DNA of 64,000 bases, taken from assembly GCF_009192765.1 (NCBI RefSeq), contig NZ_VOHQ01000018.1, forward strand, positions 39,541-103,540. The letters run 5' to 3'. The notes under the pieces are model-generated. The model saw nothing but the letters and a program-made list of their open reading frames with translations, was not told the DNA's origin and made no database searches. This stretch comes from Agriterribacter humi. GTDB lineage: Bacteria > Bacteroidota > Bacteroidia > Chitinophagales > Chitinophagaceae. Positions 45,549 to 55,189 of this stretch are shown here, piece by piece; the stretch's first letter is position 1; every line of letters starts with the position of its first letter. A program made the translations under genes and the position numbers.

Positions 45549-46562
45549 ATGAAAGCTTTAAAAAATACTTTTTTTAGTTTATCTGCCAGCTTTTTTCTTC
45601 TTTGCCTTATTGCAACAAGCTGCCAGAAATCGGTCGAGCTTCCCCAAACTTCTGAAGCAGACCCTTCGGCAATCTTTAAATTGCCATTTAGCTCAATCAG
45701 CAGTGCAAATATTAATATTACAGGCAATTTTAGAACTGGAGTACCGCTCAGCGATTCGGAGCGTATAAAGTTGAAAGTGGATGTTATTAAACCCGGGAAC
45801 TGGAATTATAAAAGCGATACCATTAATGGTATTTCGTTTTCGGGTTCTGGTATACTTGCAGATACCGGTCAACAAATACTTACCTTATATGGCGCCGGTA
45901 TTCCTCTGGCGCCGGGAAATATTTTACTTTCTGTAAAGGAAGACACTGCTTTGATGCGCTTAACTGTTCCTGTATTGCCAAAAGATACGGCATCCGAACC
46001 TGTGCCTGAAGCGTTATATTTTAAAATAACGATAGATGGTACTCAATATGACCTGACAGTTACGGATGATGGGCTTAACCAGATTGTAGATATGCTGGGA
46101 GCTACGGAAGATGGTGATACTGCTTCCATTGGAACGGGAATGGGACCTGTTGCTTATCCATCTCCGCAGGGAAAAGGGACTATATCATTACAAAAAGGCT
46201 TTATATATGATTATTCTTCGGCCACAGAGGAAGATTTTAAAAAATTCTTTCAACCGGGATCATATCCTTTTGCATTCAACCACACTCAGAACATAGGAGC
46301 TGGCATTATAATCTCCTGGGCCAGTTCAGAAGGAAGTTCAGAAGGACGACATTATTCTACCTTCAGTTTGGTCAGCAATAATGATCAAACAGGCAGCTTT
46401 TTTAGAATAACCGGCATAGAAGATGGATTTAATTCCAGCGGAAAATATTTCGTAAAAGTAAAAATGCAATTCAGGTGTAAACTTTATGAAGTACACACAA
46501 AAGAGATAAAAGAATTAACTGCCGGTGAAATGGTTACTTATTTTGTAAAAAATCATCGCTGA
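45549..46562 (+). CDS. Lipoprotein of unknown function
   Basis: The ATG at 45549 (MKALKNTFFSLSASFFLLCL) gives 337 residues with lipobox ATSC. Upstream in-frame residues would precede the signal peptide and are excluded. The mature part is predicted mostly beta: an Ig-like first half (FKLPFSSISSANINITGNFR) and a second half with FKITIDGTQYDLTVTDDG and a C-terminal strand pair. I recognise no named domain. It is a single gene between two minus-strand genes. Confidence 0.7.
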   Translation: MKALKNTFFSLSASFFLLCLIATSCQKSVELPQTSEADPSAIFKLPFSSISSANINITGNFRTGVPLSDSERIKLKVDVIKPGNWNYKSDTINGISFSGSGILADTGQQILTLYGAGIPLAPGNILLSVKEDTALMRLTVPVLPKDTASEPVPEALYFKITIDGTQYDLTVTDDGLNQIVDMLGATEDGDTASIGTGMGPVAYPSPQGKGTISLQKGFIYDYSSATEEDFKKFFQPGSYPFAFNHTQNIGAGIIISWASSEGSSEGRHYSTFSLVSNNDQTGSFFRITGIEDGFNSSGKYFVKVKMQFRCKLYEVHTKEIKELTAGEMVTYFVKNHR

Positions 46563-46675
46563 CATACAGTACAAAATTGTAAAACCAGGTATTTAATTGA
46601 GACAAATGAAAACTGCCGGATCGAATACGGATTCTTTTACCGTACCAGGGTTGCAAGCTAAACTGCCTGAAAATA

Positions 46676-47107
46676 TCAGTTGCCTGTTGCTTCTGTATAT
46701 TTCTTAAAGTTGTCGAGTATAGCCTGCCAGCCACCCTGCTGCATTTCCACGGAGTGCGTATCTTCTGCTTCAAAGCTTTCCGTTATTTTGGTTTGTTTTC
46801 CCTGTGTGGAAAAAATTATTTTCACTTTTCTGCCATCCCCAAGTGTGTATTCAATGTATTCATTGAGTGTTACCGCATCGTATACACCTCCAAAATCAAA
46901 GCCCATACTGCCGTCTTTGGCTTCCATCCGGGATGTAAAACTGCCGCCTGCGCGCAAATCATTTTCTGCACGCGGAGTATGCCAGTCATCGGAAGCATTG
47001 TTCCATTGGATAATGTGTTCGGGTTTTGTCCAGCATTCCCAAACTTTTTCTACCGGTGCATTAATTGTATTTTCCACCGTAATGGTTGTTTTGTTCTGCG
47101 TTGCCAT
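46676..47107 (-). CDS. SRPBCC domain protein (AHSA1/START-like)
   Basis: A 143-residue helix-grip fold: TTITVENTINAPVEKVWECW is the N-terminal strand and helix, HIIQWNNASDDWHTPRAEND the next, and GGWQAILDNFKKYTE the long C-terminal helix. SRPBCC proteins bind hydrophobic ligands in a deep pocket; AHSA1-like ones are often annotated as activators of Hsp90 ATPase, usually without proof. It is divergent from an ECF sigma gene. Confidence 0.9.
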   Translation of the reverse strand: MATQNKTTITVENTINAPVEKVWECWTKPEHIIQWNNASDDWHTPRAENDLRAGGSFTSRMEAKDGSMGFDFGGVYDAVTLNEYIEYTLGDGRKVKIIFSTQGKQTKITESFEAEDTHSVEMQQGGWQAILDNFKKYTEATGN

Positions 47108-47312
47108 TTCTTAAAGTTTAATCGTTATTGCCTTTATTTTACTATGCAAACATCCAAAAACCATGCGAAACAAACGAAGTGCAAAAGCGACATTATATGG
47201 GTTGTTTGCGACAATCATTAAGCGAAATCCAAATGTGGCGTTTAATATTAAATGCTAAAACTGTAAGAAATTCATTGAACTTACGACTAATGAATTAAAG
47301 TGGAAAATTAGA

Positions 47313-47810
47313 ATGGAAAAAGAATTCACTGAATTAATAAATAATCACCGTGCATTGATATTCAAGGTGTGTAACCTGTATTGCAGCTACCCCGAAAGCC
47401 GGAAAGATCTGTTCCAGGAAGTGGTTTTGCAACTCTGGAAGTCTTTTCCCGGTTTCAGGAAGGCGTCGGCCAACAGCACCTGGATTTACAGAGTAGCACT
47501 CAATACAGCCATATCCAATTTCAGAAAAGAATCGAAGAAGCCGGAAAAACGCCCCCTTACCCTACTGGAGCTTGACATTCCGGATATACCGGGCACTTCA
47601 GAAAAAGAAGAAGACCGGAGCGCGCTTAACCAGGCAATCGCAAAACTCACAGAAATAGAAAAAGCTGTTATTATGCTGTACTTAGATGAAAAAACCTATG
47701 ATGAGATAAGTGAAATTATTGGCATTTCCAACAGCAATGTAGGGGTAAGATTAAACAGAATAAAAAATAAATTAAGTGAACTTATAAAAACCAATTACAA
47801 TGAATATTGA
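47313..47810 (+). CDS. ECF-type RNA polymerase sigma factor
   Basis: 165 residues with region 2 (DLFQEVVLQLWKSFPGFRKA, STWIYRVALNTAISNFRK) and region 4 (LTEIEKAVIMLYLDEKTYDE, ISNSNVGVRLNRIKNKL). It differs from the FecI-like factor at 7005 and is closer to the RpoE/SigW type of Bacteroidota. The next gene, encoding a membrane protein, overlaps its end by 11 bases, so the two are translationally coupled, and that protein is the probable anti-sigma partner. Confidence 0.93.
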   Translation: MEKEFTELINNHRALIFKVCNLYCSYPESRKDLFQEVVLQLWKSFPGFRKASANSTWIYRVALNTAISNFRKESKKPEKRPLTLLELDIPDIPGTSEKEEDRSALNQAIAKLTEIEKAVIMLYLDEKTYDEISEIIGISNSNVGVRLNRIKNKLSELIKTNYNEY

Positions 47811-48438
47811 TCAATTAAAAACAGACTGGCAGCGATACAATCAAAAACTTGAATTATCAAAGCGCTTAAACGAGGAGCTTATACACAGTATGCTAAAAGA
47901 AAGATCGCGGTCGAGGATTGCAAAGATCAGGCGTGATAATATAGTTTATATGATTTTAATGATGATGAATTTGGTGATCCTGGCAGCTATATTCACCGGC
48001 AATCCCTTTGATTTTAAATACGCACTACAGTATATTCCGTATGGTATTTTAGCAATCGGCGTGCTGTTGGCTATTGTTTCTCTTTTTAAAAGTTTACAAA
48101 GCTTTAATGTGAATTTAAACCATGTGAATCTTGATTTTTTTCTTAAAAAAACAATTGCCGAATTTGAGAAGAACAGGAAAATGGAAAGATGGTTTGGTGT
48201 CATTATCGTATCTGCAGGCGTTTTAACAGGCTTATCCTTTTTACCCAACAAACTGCAAAATAAACCACCGGGTCAGGCATTGATTGAAACTGCTGTTAGT
48301 ATGGTACTAACCGTGGTCATTTATATCATAGCATTTAAACTGGGGGCATTTAAAAACAGGAAGAAAGAAGGCTTTGAAAATGATTTAAAAGAACTGAATA
48401 CATTAAAAGCTATTTCTTCAGAATTAGGTGATAAATGA
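47800..48438 (+). CDS. Membrane protein coupled to the ECF sigma factor (putative anti-sigma)
   Basis: The start lies within the last codons of the sigma gene. The 212-residue protein has a charged N-terminal cytoplasmic part of about 45 residues (DQLKTDWQRYNQKLELSKRL) followed by four predicted membrane helices (about 48-66, 75-95, 127-146 and 158-178). No zinc-finger anti-sigma motif is seen. The overlap and the cytoplasmic N-terminus suggest that it holds the sigma factor at the membrane; this is inference from context. Confidence 0.75.
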   Translation: MNIDQLKTDWQRYNQKLELSKRLNEELIHSMLKERSRSRIAKIRRDNIVYMILMMMNLVILAAIFTGNPFDFKYALQYIPYGILAIGVLLAIVSLFKSLQSFNVNLNHVNLDFFLKKTIAEFEKNRKMERWFGVIIVSAGVLTGLSFLPNKLQNKPPGQALIETAVSMVLTVVIYIIAFKLGAFKNRKKEGFENDLKELNTLKAISSELGDK

Positions 48439-48484
48439 CCAATCCGAATGAATTATCTTCGCCGCCTTATTTAAAAACGGAAGT

Positions 48485-49069
48485 ATGAAACTGGATGAAA
48501 TATTGCTTAAAAGAAGCGAAAACAAGTGTGAATTATGTAAAGCGGAGGATAGGATTATAGTGTACGAGGTGCCCCCTGCATCGGGTGCAAGTGAAGAGAA
48601 CTGCATTATAATATGTAATACATGTTCTGTGCAAATTGAAAAAAAAGCGGAATTAGACAGCAGCCACTGGAAATGTTTAGCGGAAAGCATGTGGAGCGAA
48701 GTGCCTGGTGTGCAGGTAATGTCGTGGCGAATACTGAACCGGCTGCGGAATGAAAGCTGGGCGGCAGATAACCTGGATATGATGTACCTTGATGAAGAAC
48801 AACTTGCCTGGGCCAAAGCAACAGGTGACCATGAAAATGACGGAACAGTGGATCTGCATAAAGATTGTAACGGCCAGGTATTGCAAACCGGCGACTCCGT
48901 AGTGTTGATTAAATCACTGGATGTAAAAGGTTCAACACTGAATGCCAAATTGGGTACGGTAGTAAAAAACATCCGTGTAGTGGAAAATAATATTGAACAG
49001 ATTGAGGGGAAGATAGAAGGACAGATGATTGTAATCCTTACTAAGTATGTAAGAAAGCAGAACAGTTAA
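48485..49069 (+). CDS. phnA: PhnA-domain protein (alkylphosphonate-utilization family name)
   Basis: The 194 residues carry two cysteine pairs in the N-terminal zinc-ribbon-like part (KCELCKAEDR and ICNTCSVQIEKK) and the C-terminal PhnA domain (DCNGQVLQTGDSVVLIKSLD, GTVVKNIRVVENN, IEGQMIVILTKYVRKQ). Despite the name, PhnA proteins are not shown to take part in phosphonate use generally. It begins 46 bases after the putative anti-sigma gene with TATCTTCG in the gap, so it may have its own promoter. Confidence 0.88.
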   Translation: MKLDEILLKRSENKCELCKAEDRIIVYEVPPASGASEENCIIICNTCSVQIEKKAELDSSHWKCLAESMWSEVPGVQVMSWRILNRLRNESWAADNLDMMYLDEEQLAWAKATGDHENDGTVDLHKDCNGQVLQTGDSVVLIKSLDVKGSTLNAKLGTVVKNIRVVENNIEQIEGKIEGQMIVILTKYVRKQNS

Positions 49070-49221
49070 TTGTTAATGTTAAGTACACTAAAAAGACCAT
49101 AAAAGAATTTGCCATCTGCCTGGATGGATATTCCCCGGTACGCTTCCGGAATTACCGGCAAATGCGTGAAAAATTGATGTATCTTGTCATGAGGAATCTT
49201 TATTATTATAAAACCCGCATT

Positions 49222-49971
49222 ATGAAAAAAGCTTTCGCTTCATTTTTTCATTCGTCACCCTTGCTTAGAGTGGCTTTGGTTTTAATAACAATATACCTGT
49301 TCCCGGCGGAGAACATATATGCGCAGGAAGGCATAAAGCTTCCTGATGAATACCAATTTAAGCTGGGCATTACCTACGAAATGTCGTCAGGTAAAAATAA
49401 TAATTTGAAAAAAACACAGGACATTAACATGTGGTATTCTGAAGCCGGTTATACAGGTGTTGGAGTGGGGAACCAGGCTGCAATGTTTATGGTGTATGAT
49501 ATGAAGTCAATGAAAATGATCACACTCATGGAAGCGCAAAAAATGGCGATGATAATGGATATGAAAAAAATGGCAGAACAGGCTGCGGCTAAAACAGGCG
49601 CCGTTGAAAAAGACGCAGGTGATGTAAAAATTACCAAAACGGGTAAAACAGAAAAGATACTTGGCTATACCTGTGAGCAGTACAAGATAATCAGCGATAA
49701 ATCTGAATCCCTGGTTTGGGTTACCAGTGCACTGGGATCAGGATTTGGCAATTATGCCCAAAGCATGGCAATGGCGATGGGCGGTGGTAAAGCAAAAAAA
49801 GGGCTGGGTTTTCCGGATATGAAAGGTGTAACCAATGGTATAATGCTGAAAATGGAAGCCACAGATCCTTCAACAGGTGATGTAATGCGGATGGAGGCAA
49901 CTTCTGTAAATAAAGATGGAAAAAAAATTAATGTAAGCGGTTATACTACGATGAATATGCCGGGGCAGTAA
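49222..49971 (+). CDS. Secreted DUF4412 protein
   Basis: The ATG at 49222 gives 249 residues starting MKKAFASFFH with a signal peptide that ends near YAQE. The remainder fits DUF4412 (PF14371): a strand-rich start (YQFKLGITYEMSSGK), a methionine-rich middle (MKSMKMITLMEAQKMAMIMD, then MKKMAEQA) and TEKILGYTCEQYKI, the conserved motif with cysteine. It is probably periplasmic. Function unknown; the high methionine content may be notable for metal or redox binding, which is only a suggestion. Confidence 0.82.
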   Translation: MKKAFASFFHSSPLLRVALVLITIYLFPAENIYAQEGIKLPDEYQFKLGITYEMSSGKNNNLKKTQDINMWYSEAGYTGVGVGNQAAMFMVYDMKSMKMITLMEAQKMAMIMDMKKMAEQAAAKTGAVEKDAGDVKITKTGKTEKILGYTCEQYKIISDKSESLVWVTSALGSGFGNYAQSMAMAMGGGKAKKGLGFPDMKGVTNGIMLKMEATDPSTGDVMRMEATSVNKDGKKINVSGYTTMNMPGQ

Positions 49972-49997
49972 TCGAATAATTTGTATAGAATTGATGG

Positions 49998-50420
49998 TTA
50001 TTCCTCCAGTTTCCATTTTGGATTCCATACAACTTCCCATATGTGACCATCAGGATCCTGAAAATAACCGGCATAGCCGCCCCAAAATGTATCGGATGGC
50101 GGTTTGGTAATTTGAGCGCCAGCCTTTTCAGCCTGCTGCATTACTGCATCAACCTCCTCCCTGGTATTGACGTTATGTCCGATAGTGAATTCTGTTGCAT
50201 TTGGCAAACCAGGCCGTAATGCTGTGTCGTGTGCAATATCTGCCCGGGGCCAGATGGCTAATTTAAGACCGCTCTGCAAATCAAAAAAAGCGACCGCGCC
50301 ATGTTCAAATTCAGTTCCAGCAATACCCTGTGTTGGCAAGCCCAAACCATCCCGGTAAAAATTCAATGACCGTTCCAAATCGCTCACACCTAATGTTAAA
50401 ACAGTAATTCTGGGTTTCAT
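49998..50420 (-). CDS. VOC family protein (glyoxalase-like)
   Basis: A 140-residue VOC domain: VLTLGVSDLERSLNFYRDGL, then FEHGAVAFFDLQSGLKLAIW, and GYFQDPDGHIWEVVWNP at the end, with a metal-ligand-like Glu. The N-terminus lacks the usual first-strand His/Gln ligand, so it may bind no metal or a different one. Possibly a glyoxalase or drug-resistance-like relative. It converges with the DUF4412 gene. Confidence 0.9.
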   Translation of the reverse strand: MKPRITVLTLGVSDLERSLNFYRDGLGLPTQGIAGTEFEHGAVAFFDLQSGLKLAIWPRADIAHDTALRPGLPNATEFTIGHNVNTREEVDAVMQQAEKAGAQITKPPSDTFWGGYAGYFQDPDGHIWEVVWNPKWKLEE

Positions 50421-50527
50421 AATTTAAAAATATGTTTTTTATTATTTTGTTGCACAAAAACAGATCGAAGTATTTGATGCAAAGTTAATTTAACTGCCTT
50501 TATGTGTTCAGGCTAACCCATTACAGC

Positions 50528-50535
50528 TATCTTTG
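50528..50535 (+). promoter_or_regulatory. -7 promoter element of the VF530-DUF1415 unit
   Basis: TATCTTTG is an exact consensus box 15 bases before the ATG at 50551, so the transcript would have a very short leader. Confidence 0.6.
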
Positions 50536-50550
50536 TTACAAACGCTGCGT

Positions 50551-50760
50551 ATGCAATCCAATGACCCGCTTCATGGCAAAACGCTTGAAATGATCCTTCA
50601 AGAACTGGTGTATCATTTTGGTTGGGAAGAAATGGGAAGCATGATCAGGATAAATTGTTTTATCAGCAATCCCAGTATAAAATCTTCGCTGAAGTTTTTG
50701 CGTAAGACACCCTGGGCAAGAAAAAAAGTGGAAGACCTGTATGTCAAATCCCTTACTTAA
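50551..50760 (+). CDS. VF530 family small protein (DUF2132)
   Basis: The ATG at 50551 gives 69 residues ([19 protein letters not shown]); an upstream TTG would lie inside the promoter. The text [20 protein letters not shown] and [20 protein letters not shown] matches the VF530 fold (PF09905), a small helical domain suspected to bind DNA. Function unproven. It is followed after nine bases by the DUF1415 gene and likely forms a two-gene operon. Confidence 0.9.
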   Translation: MQSNDPLHGKTLEMILQELVYHFGWEEMGSMIRINCFISNPSIKSSLKFLRKTPWARKKVEDLYVKSLT

Positions 50761-50769
50761 AAAATAAAC

Positions 50770-51318
50770 ATGAATGCGCCCGATATTGAGATCATCATAA
50801 CACAAACAAAAAAATGGATCACCGATGTGGTGGTGGGTTGCAATTTTTGCCCTTTTGCAGCGAAAGAGCTAAAGCGAAACACAGTTCACTACAAAGTGTT
50901 GGCCAATGCTACTGCTATTACGGCCCTGGAAGCAGTTTTAGCTTTACTGCGCCATTTAGATGACAATGACAATATAGAAACATCCTTCTTAATCCTGCCC
51001 GGCAGCTTTCCTTTATTTGATGCGTATCTTGACCTGGTTGACCTTGCTGAAAAATTGCTTGCCAAAGAAAATTATGAAGGTATTTACCAGGTTGCCAGCT
51101 TTCATCCCCAATATATATTTGCCGGAAGCAGGGATAATGATCCTTCCAACTATACCAATCGTTCTCCTTATGCTATGTTGCACTTTTTAAGAGAAGACAG
51201 TGTGAGCAAAGCGGTAGACAGTTACCCGGCTATCAATAAAGTACCGGAACGCAACATCGCCTTTACAAGAGAAAAAGGACTTCGCTATATGCAGCAATTA
51301 TTGGCGGACAGCCTCTGA
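50770..51318 (+). CDS. DUF1415 family protein
   Basis: The 182 residues match DUF1415 (PF07209): ITDVVVGCNFCPFAAKEL holds the conserved Cys-x-x-Cys-Pro-Phe motif, TSFLILPGSFPLFDAYLDL and VASFHPQYIFAG are the other landmarks, and NYTNRSPYAMLHFLRE is near the C-terminus. The Cys pair suggests metal or redox chemistry, but no activity is known. It follows the VF530 gene by nine bases. Confidence 0.92.
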   Translation: MNAPDIEIIITQTKKWITDVVVGCNFCPFAAKELKRNTVHYKVLANATAITALEAVLALLRHLDDNDNIETSFLILPGSFPLFDAYLDLVDLAEKLLAKENYEGIYQVASFHPQYIFAGSRDNDPSNYTNRSPYAMLHFLREDSVSKAVDSYPAINKVPERNIAFTREKGLRYMQQLLADSL

Positions 51319-51344
51319 AATACCGCTGGCAATGAGCCGCTTTT

Positions 51345-51947
51345 TTAAAGTTTATATTGTATACCCATTCCAAAAATAGCCAGCGGAAATGTTTTTTCTT
51401 TGGTCAGCCATGAACCGCTATATGTGTACGAGCCAATAATATCTATGTGCGCGGCAACAGCGCATCCTACAGTAGGTGATATTACGGGTCTAAGTTTGGT
51501 TTTGGAATAACGGTAATGCGCACCGCCTCCGTTAAGTTCAATAAACCATCCGCCCGTTTCTCTTTTAAAATCCTGGTGTATGTAACGTGGTGCGCCAAAG
51601 TTAAACCTGTAACCCGCCATAAGAATTATAGCGCTCACGTTATTGAATTTACCATCATCAAATGAGCCCCAAAGCGGGCCGTCGGTTGGCATTGTATGTG
51701 TACCCTTTACGGTAATCACATATTGATTATAGGCGTCTGCATTTTGCTGCGCATTAAACATCAGCTTGGCATCCATGGCTACCCCTATTGTTGCAGGATA
51801 GGAGAATCCATTATATGAGCCCTGAATATTTACTGCTAACTGGGGCGATTTTGTGGGATAAGGAACTGTTTTTTTGATGACTTGCGCCTGAACTGACATG
51901 GCAAGGAACAGAGAGCAGGTGAATCCTAAGAGTAAAAGCTTTTTCAT
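51345..51947 (-). CDS. Outer-membrane beta-barrel protein
   Basis: A 22-residue signal peptide ending VQAQ is followed by about 180 residues of alternating strands (LAVNIQGSYNGFSYPATIGV, AIILMAGYRFNFGA, WFIELNGGGAHYRYSK, IDIIGSYTYSGSW) ending IQYKL, consistent with an eight-stranded barrel. No specific function. Its upstream region contains a pair of direct repeats (52028-52049 and 52055-52076) that may be a regulator site. Confidence 0.7.
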   Translation of the reverse strand: MKKLLLLGFTCSLFLAMSVQAQVIKKTVPYPTKSPQLAVNIQGSYNGFSYPATIGVAMDAKLMFNAQQNADAYNQYVITVKGTHTMPTDGPLWGSFDDGKFNNVSAIILMAGYRFNFGAPRYIHQDFKRETGGWFIELNGGGAHYRYSKTKLRPVISPTVGCAVAAHIDIIGSYTYSGSWLTKEKTFPLAIFGMGIQYKL

Positions 51948-52255
51948 TACATAAAATTTGGTTGAAACAAAAAGGCTTTTCCGCTTTATACCCGGATCAT
52001 TTAATTTGCAATTGATGCAATGTTAAATGATCATAGAAATAGGATTTTCATCATTGATCATAGAAATGGGATTTTCTGAACCCAAAAATATAAGGATAAT
52101 GCTGCGTCTATGATATTTTTCGGTGAACCATACAATAGCTTCGGTGAAGGGTCAAAATAAAGCGATTTTTGGAAGGACTAATGCACAATATGGCATGTGC
52201 TTAACCTGTATTTACAGGCCGTGCCACCAGATTATTGGAGAGTAACAATAAACAA
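51948..52255. other. Intergenic region with tandem 22-base direct repeats and a palindrome
   Basis: Two near-identical 22-base copies at 52028-52049 and 52055-52076 differ at one position and are spaced 27 bases start to start. CCTGTATTTACAGG at 52205-52218 is a 14-base perfect palindrome close to the stop of the next gene and may act as its terminator. No coding frame. Confidence 0.5.
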
Positions 52256-53173
52256 TTATTTATTAAAATGCGCTTTCATTATCTTAGGATAATCGGCCAG
52301 CGCCACTTCCGGTTCTGCAATTTCGGGATGCCATAATTTCTCCCATTCGAAACTGTAATATCCCCTGTAATTTCCTTTCTTTAAAAGATCTATCGCTTCA
52401 AATACAGGAACTTCGCCCCGCCCTAAAAGGGTGTATTGTAACTTGCCGTTAACCAGTTTGTTATCCTTAATATGCGTATGGAGGATGTATTTCTTCAATT
52501 TTTGATATACCTCCACTGGTGATTCTTTAGTTACTGACCACATGTTGGCAATATCCCAAACCAATCCTGTATGTGCATGTGCAGCATGTTGCATAATTTT
52601 TTGGAGGTCTTCACTTTTAACCAGGTCGCCATGGGTTTCCATTAAAACCGTTACTTTACTATCCTTCGAAAAATCACCCAATTCCAATAAGCCTTTTGTA
52701 ATCAGATCTATTGTTGCATTTCTATCCTGCCCTTTTGGAAAATTATTCGGGAATACCCTCACAAAAGGGCAATCTATTTCCTGCGCCAGCTCAATAAACC
52801 GGCGGGCTTCATCCATATTTTTTGTTCTTTCCGTTCCTTCAGCAAAGTGCAGGTTGGCAGAAGATCCCAGTCCAGCAAATTGCAGTTTTTTTTCTTTCAT
52901 CAGCGTAAGCGTATTCCTTTTATTTTGCGCATTTCTGAATGCGGGGCATTTAGTAATATCTAATTCGCGTTGTATGCCTCTTATCTCAATACCCCTATAT
53001 TCATGTGCTGCCGCAAAGTCAACAATTTCTTTAAAGCTCCAGTCGGGGCAACCGAGTGTGGAAAAAGACAGCAGCGGGTGATCCTTTTTTTTAGTAAAGG
53101 AAAAGCCGGTAACAGATGTCCCCAATAATACAGCGGATGTATTCAGAAATTTTCTGCGTGTAAAATGATTCAT
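52256..53173 (-). CDS. Sugar phosphate isomerase/epimerase-like TIM-barrel protein with twin-arginine signal
   Basis: The 305-residue protein starts MNHFTRRKFLNTSAVLLG, a twin-arginine signal (Arg-Arg-Lys-Phe-Leu), so it is probably exported folded. The xylose-isomerase-like TIM barrel (PF01261) is seen in WSFKEIVDFAAAHEYRGIEI, VTVLMETHGDLVKSEDL, TGLVWDIANMW, HIKDNK and YYSFEWEKLWHP, which supply metal-ligand Glu, Asp and His. Exported members often act on 3-keto sugars. It follows the hutU gene by 223 bases and need not be linked to it. Confidence 0.9.
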   Translation of the reverse strand: MNHFTRRKFLNTSAVLLGTSVTGFSFTKKKDHPLLSFSTLGCPDWSFKEIVDFAAAHEYRGIEIRGIQRELDITKCPAFRNAQNKRNTLTLMKEKKLQFAGLGSSANLHFAEGTERTKNMDEARRFIELAQEIDCPFVRVFPNNFPKGQDRNATIDLITKGLLELGDFSKDSKVTVLMETHGDLVKSEDLQKIMQHAAHAHTGLVWDIANMWSVTKESPVEVYQKLKKYILHTHIKDNKLVNGKLQYTLLGRGEVPVFEAIDLLKKGNYRGYYSFEWEKLWHPEIAEPEVALADYPKIMKAHFNK

Positions 53174-53396
53174 GAAAAAAAGTTATTTCGTTCGTTTTAC
53201 ATATAAATATAGGTATTGGATATGACAGATGATGCAAATAAGTTAGATCAATGATCTGCCGCTTAACACTTGATTTCAATCTAATTTTCAGTAAAATTGA
53301 GGAAATCAAATCATATCGGAAGAAGATGAAGAAAAAAACACTTAATCCCCGGAAGAATTTAGAAAGGCAACTCAGCAATGGCGTACAAATTTAAAA

Positions 53397-55139
53397 CTAT
53401 CCAATTCTATCCTTTATATCTAAGTAATTGGCTTTTGCGGTTTCTTTAGCTGTTTCATACCCCGCATCTGCATGCCGGATTACTCCTATGCCCGGATCAT
53501 TTCTCAGCACTCTTTTTAATCTTTGTTCCGCATCATCGCTACCATCGGCTACAATTACCATTCCTGCATGAATACTATAACCCATTCCAACGCCACCGCC
53601 ATGGTGAAGACTCACCCAACTGGCGCCACTGGCAGTATTCAGCAATGCATTTAGAATTGGCCAATCGGCTACAGCATCGCTGCCATCCAGCATCGCTTCT
53701 GTTTCGCGATTAGGACTTGCTACGGAGCCGGTATCCAGGTGATCGCGGCCGATCACAAGAGGCGCTTTTACTTTTCCTGTACGCACCAGTTCGTTAAAGG
53801 CAGCCCCTGCCCTTTCTCTTTCGCCTTGCCCTAACCAGCAAATGCGGGCCGGCAAACCCTGGAAAGCGACTTTTTGCTGAGCAAGATCAAGCCAGCGGAT
53901 CAGCGGTTTATTTTGAGGAAACAGCTCGCGAATTTTATCATCCGTAACTTTTATATCATGTGGATCGCCACTGAGTGCTGCCCAGCGAAAAGGGCCCTTA
54001 CCTTCGCAAAACAGGGGACGAATATAGGCTGGAACAAAACCGGGAAAATCAAAGCAACGACCATGTTTTAAATCCGCCACGGCGGACAAGTTTAAGGGTT
54101 GATAGCTGATATTTTTCTCCTCATATTCCTGTGCCCTGGCCCTGATATTGTTACCGTAATCAAAAGTGATGGCGCCTTTATCCATCAGTTGCAGCATGAG
54201 TTGCACATGCAGGTACATGCTTTCATAACTCTGCTCCAGGTATTCCTCCGGGTTGGTTTCTCTCAGTACATTTGCCTGCCCGTTAGTAAGGATGTGCGGT
54301 ACATACCCGATCAGCGGGTCGTGGGCAGAGGTTTGATCGGTAAGCGTATCAGGAATAATATTGCGTTCGAGCAATCGTTGTAACAGATGAACCGCATTGC
54401 ATAATATTCCAATGCTCTTCCCTGCTCCTTCAGATTTATACCTCACTGCTTTATCAATCGCATCGTCAATATTTGTATATTTTTCATCGAGATACCGGGT
54501 TTCAATGCGCTTGTCAATACGCCATTCTTCCACTTCAGCAATAAGCGCTGTGCCTTCATTCATGGTAATAGCCAGTGGTTGTGCACCACCCATACCACCT
54601 AAACCTGCAGTTACATTAAGTGTTCCCTTTAATGTTCTGTTGAAATTTTTATCAGCAATTGCTGAATAGGTTTCATAAGTTCCCTGTACAATGCCCTGGC
54701 TGCCGATATAGATCCATGAGCCTGCTGTCATTTGCCCGTACATCATCAGTCCTTTTTTTTCCAGTTCATCAAAATGCTCCCATGTGGCCCATTTGGGTAC
54801 CAATTGTGCGTTGCTGATGAGTACCCGTGGTGCGTCTTTGTGCGTTTTTAGAATGCCTGCAGGTTTGCCGGATTGTATTAAAAGCGTTTCATCATTCTCC
54901 AGTATTTTTAATGCACGGATGATCAGGTCAAGCGATTCAAAATTTCTTGCGGCTTTACCCCGGCCGCCATATACAATCAGATCATCAGGTCGTTCTGCTA
55001 CTTCGGGATTCAGATTATTGAGTAACATTCTTAATGCCGCTTCCTGTATCCAGCCTTTGCAGGTAATTGTGGTACCTGTGGGTGTGCTGTATTTTACCGG
55101 ATCGTAGCTTTGTTTAAGTGGATATTCTATAGCTGCCAT
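53397..55139 (-). CDS. hutU: Urocanate hydratase
   Basis: The ATG at 55139 ([10 protein letters not shown]) gives 580 residues, the usual size. Conserved urocanase blocks are intact: [74 protein letters not shown] and [20 protein letters not shown], which bind tightly held NAD+. It converts urocanate to imidazolone propionate in histidine breakdown. The first enzyme, hutH, is two genes upstream; hutI and hutG/F are not in this window. A copy of a dispersed palindrome lies within the gene at 54073-54086 (in LSAVAD). Confidence 0.97.
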   Translation of the reverse strand: MAAIEYPLKQSYDPVKYSTPTGTTITCKGWIQEAALRMLLNNLNPEVAERPDDLIVYGGRGKAARNFESLDLIIRALKILENDETLLIQSGKPAGILKTHKDAPRVLISNAQLVPKWATWEHFDELEKKGLMMYGQMTAGSWIYIGSQGIVQGTYETYSAIADKNFNRTLKGTLNVTAGLGGMGGAQPLAITMNEGTALIAEVEEWRIDKRIETRYLDEKYTNIDDAIDKAVRYKSEGAGKSIGILCNAVHLLQRLLERNIIPDTLTDQTSAHDPLIGYVPHILTNGQANVLRETNPEEYLEQSYESMYLHVQLMLQLMDKGAITFDYGNNIRARAQEYEEKNISYQPLNLSAVADLKHGRCFDFPGFVPAYIRPLFCEGKGPFRWAALSGDPHDIKVTDDKIRELFPQNKPLIRWLDLAQQKVAFQGLPARICWLGQGERERAGAAFNELVRTGKVKAPLVIGRDHLDTGSVASPNRETEAMLDGSDAVADWPILNALLNTASGASWVSLHHGGGVGMGYSIHAGMVIVADGSDDAEQRLKRVLRNDPGIGVIRHADAGYETAKETAKANYLDIKDRIG

Positions 55140-55189
55140 AACTGTTTCATCTTTTAACAAAATGATTCAGAAAAAAATGTATCCGTGAT

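Noticed and set aside
53251..53394. 47-residue plus-strand frame in the gap upstream of the TIM-barrel gene.
   Set aside because: Basic and low-complexity, without promoter or homology that I can recognise.
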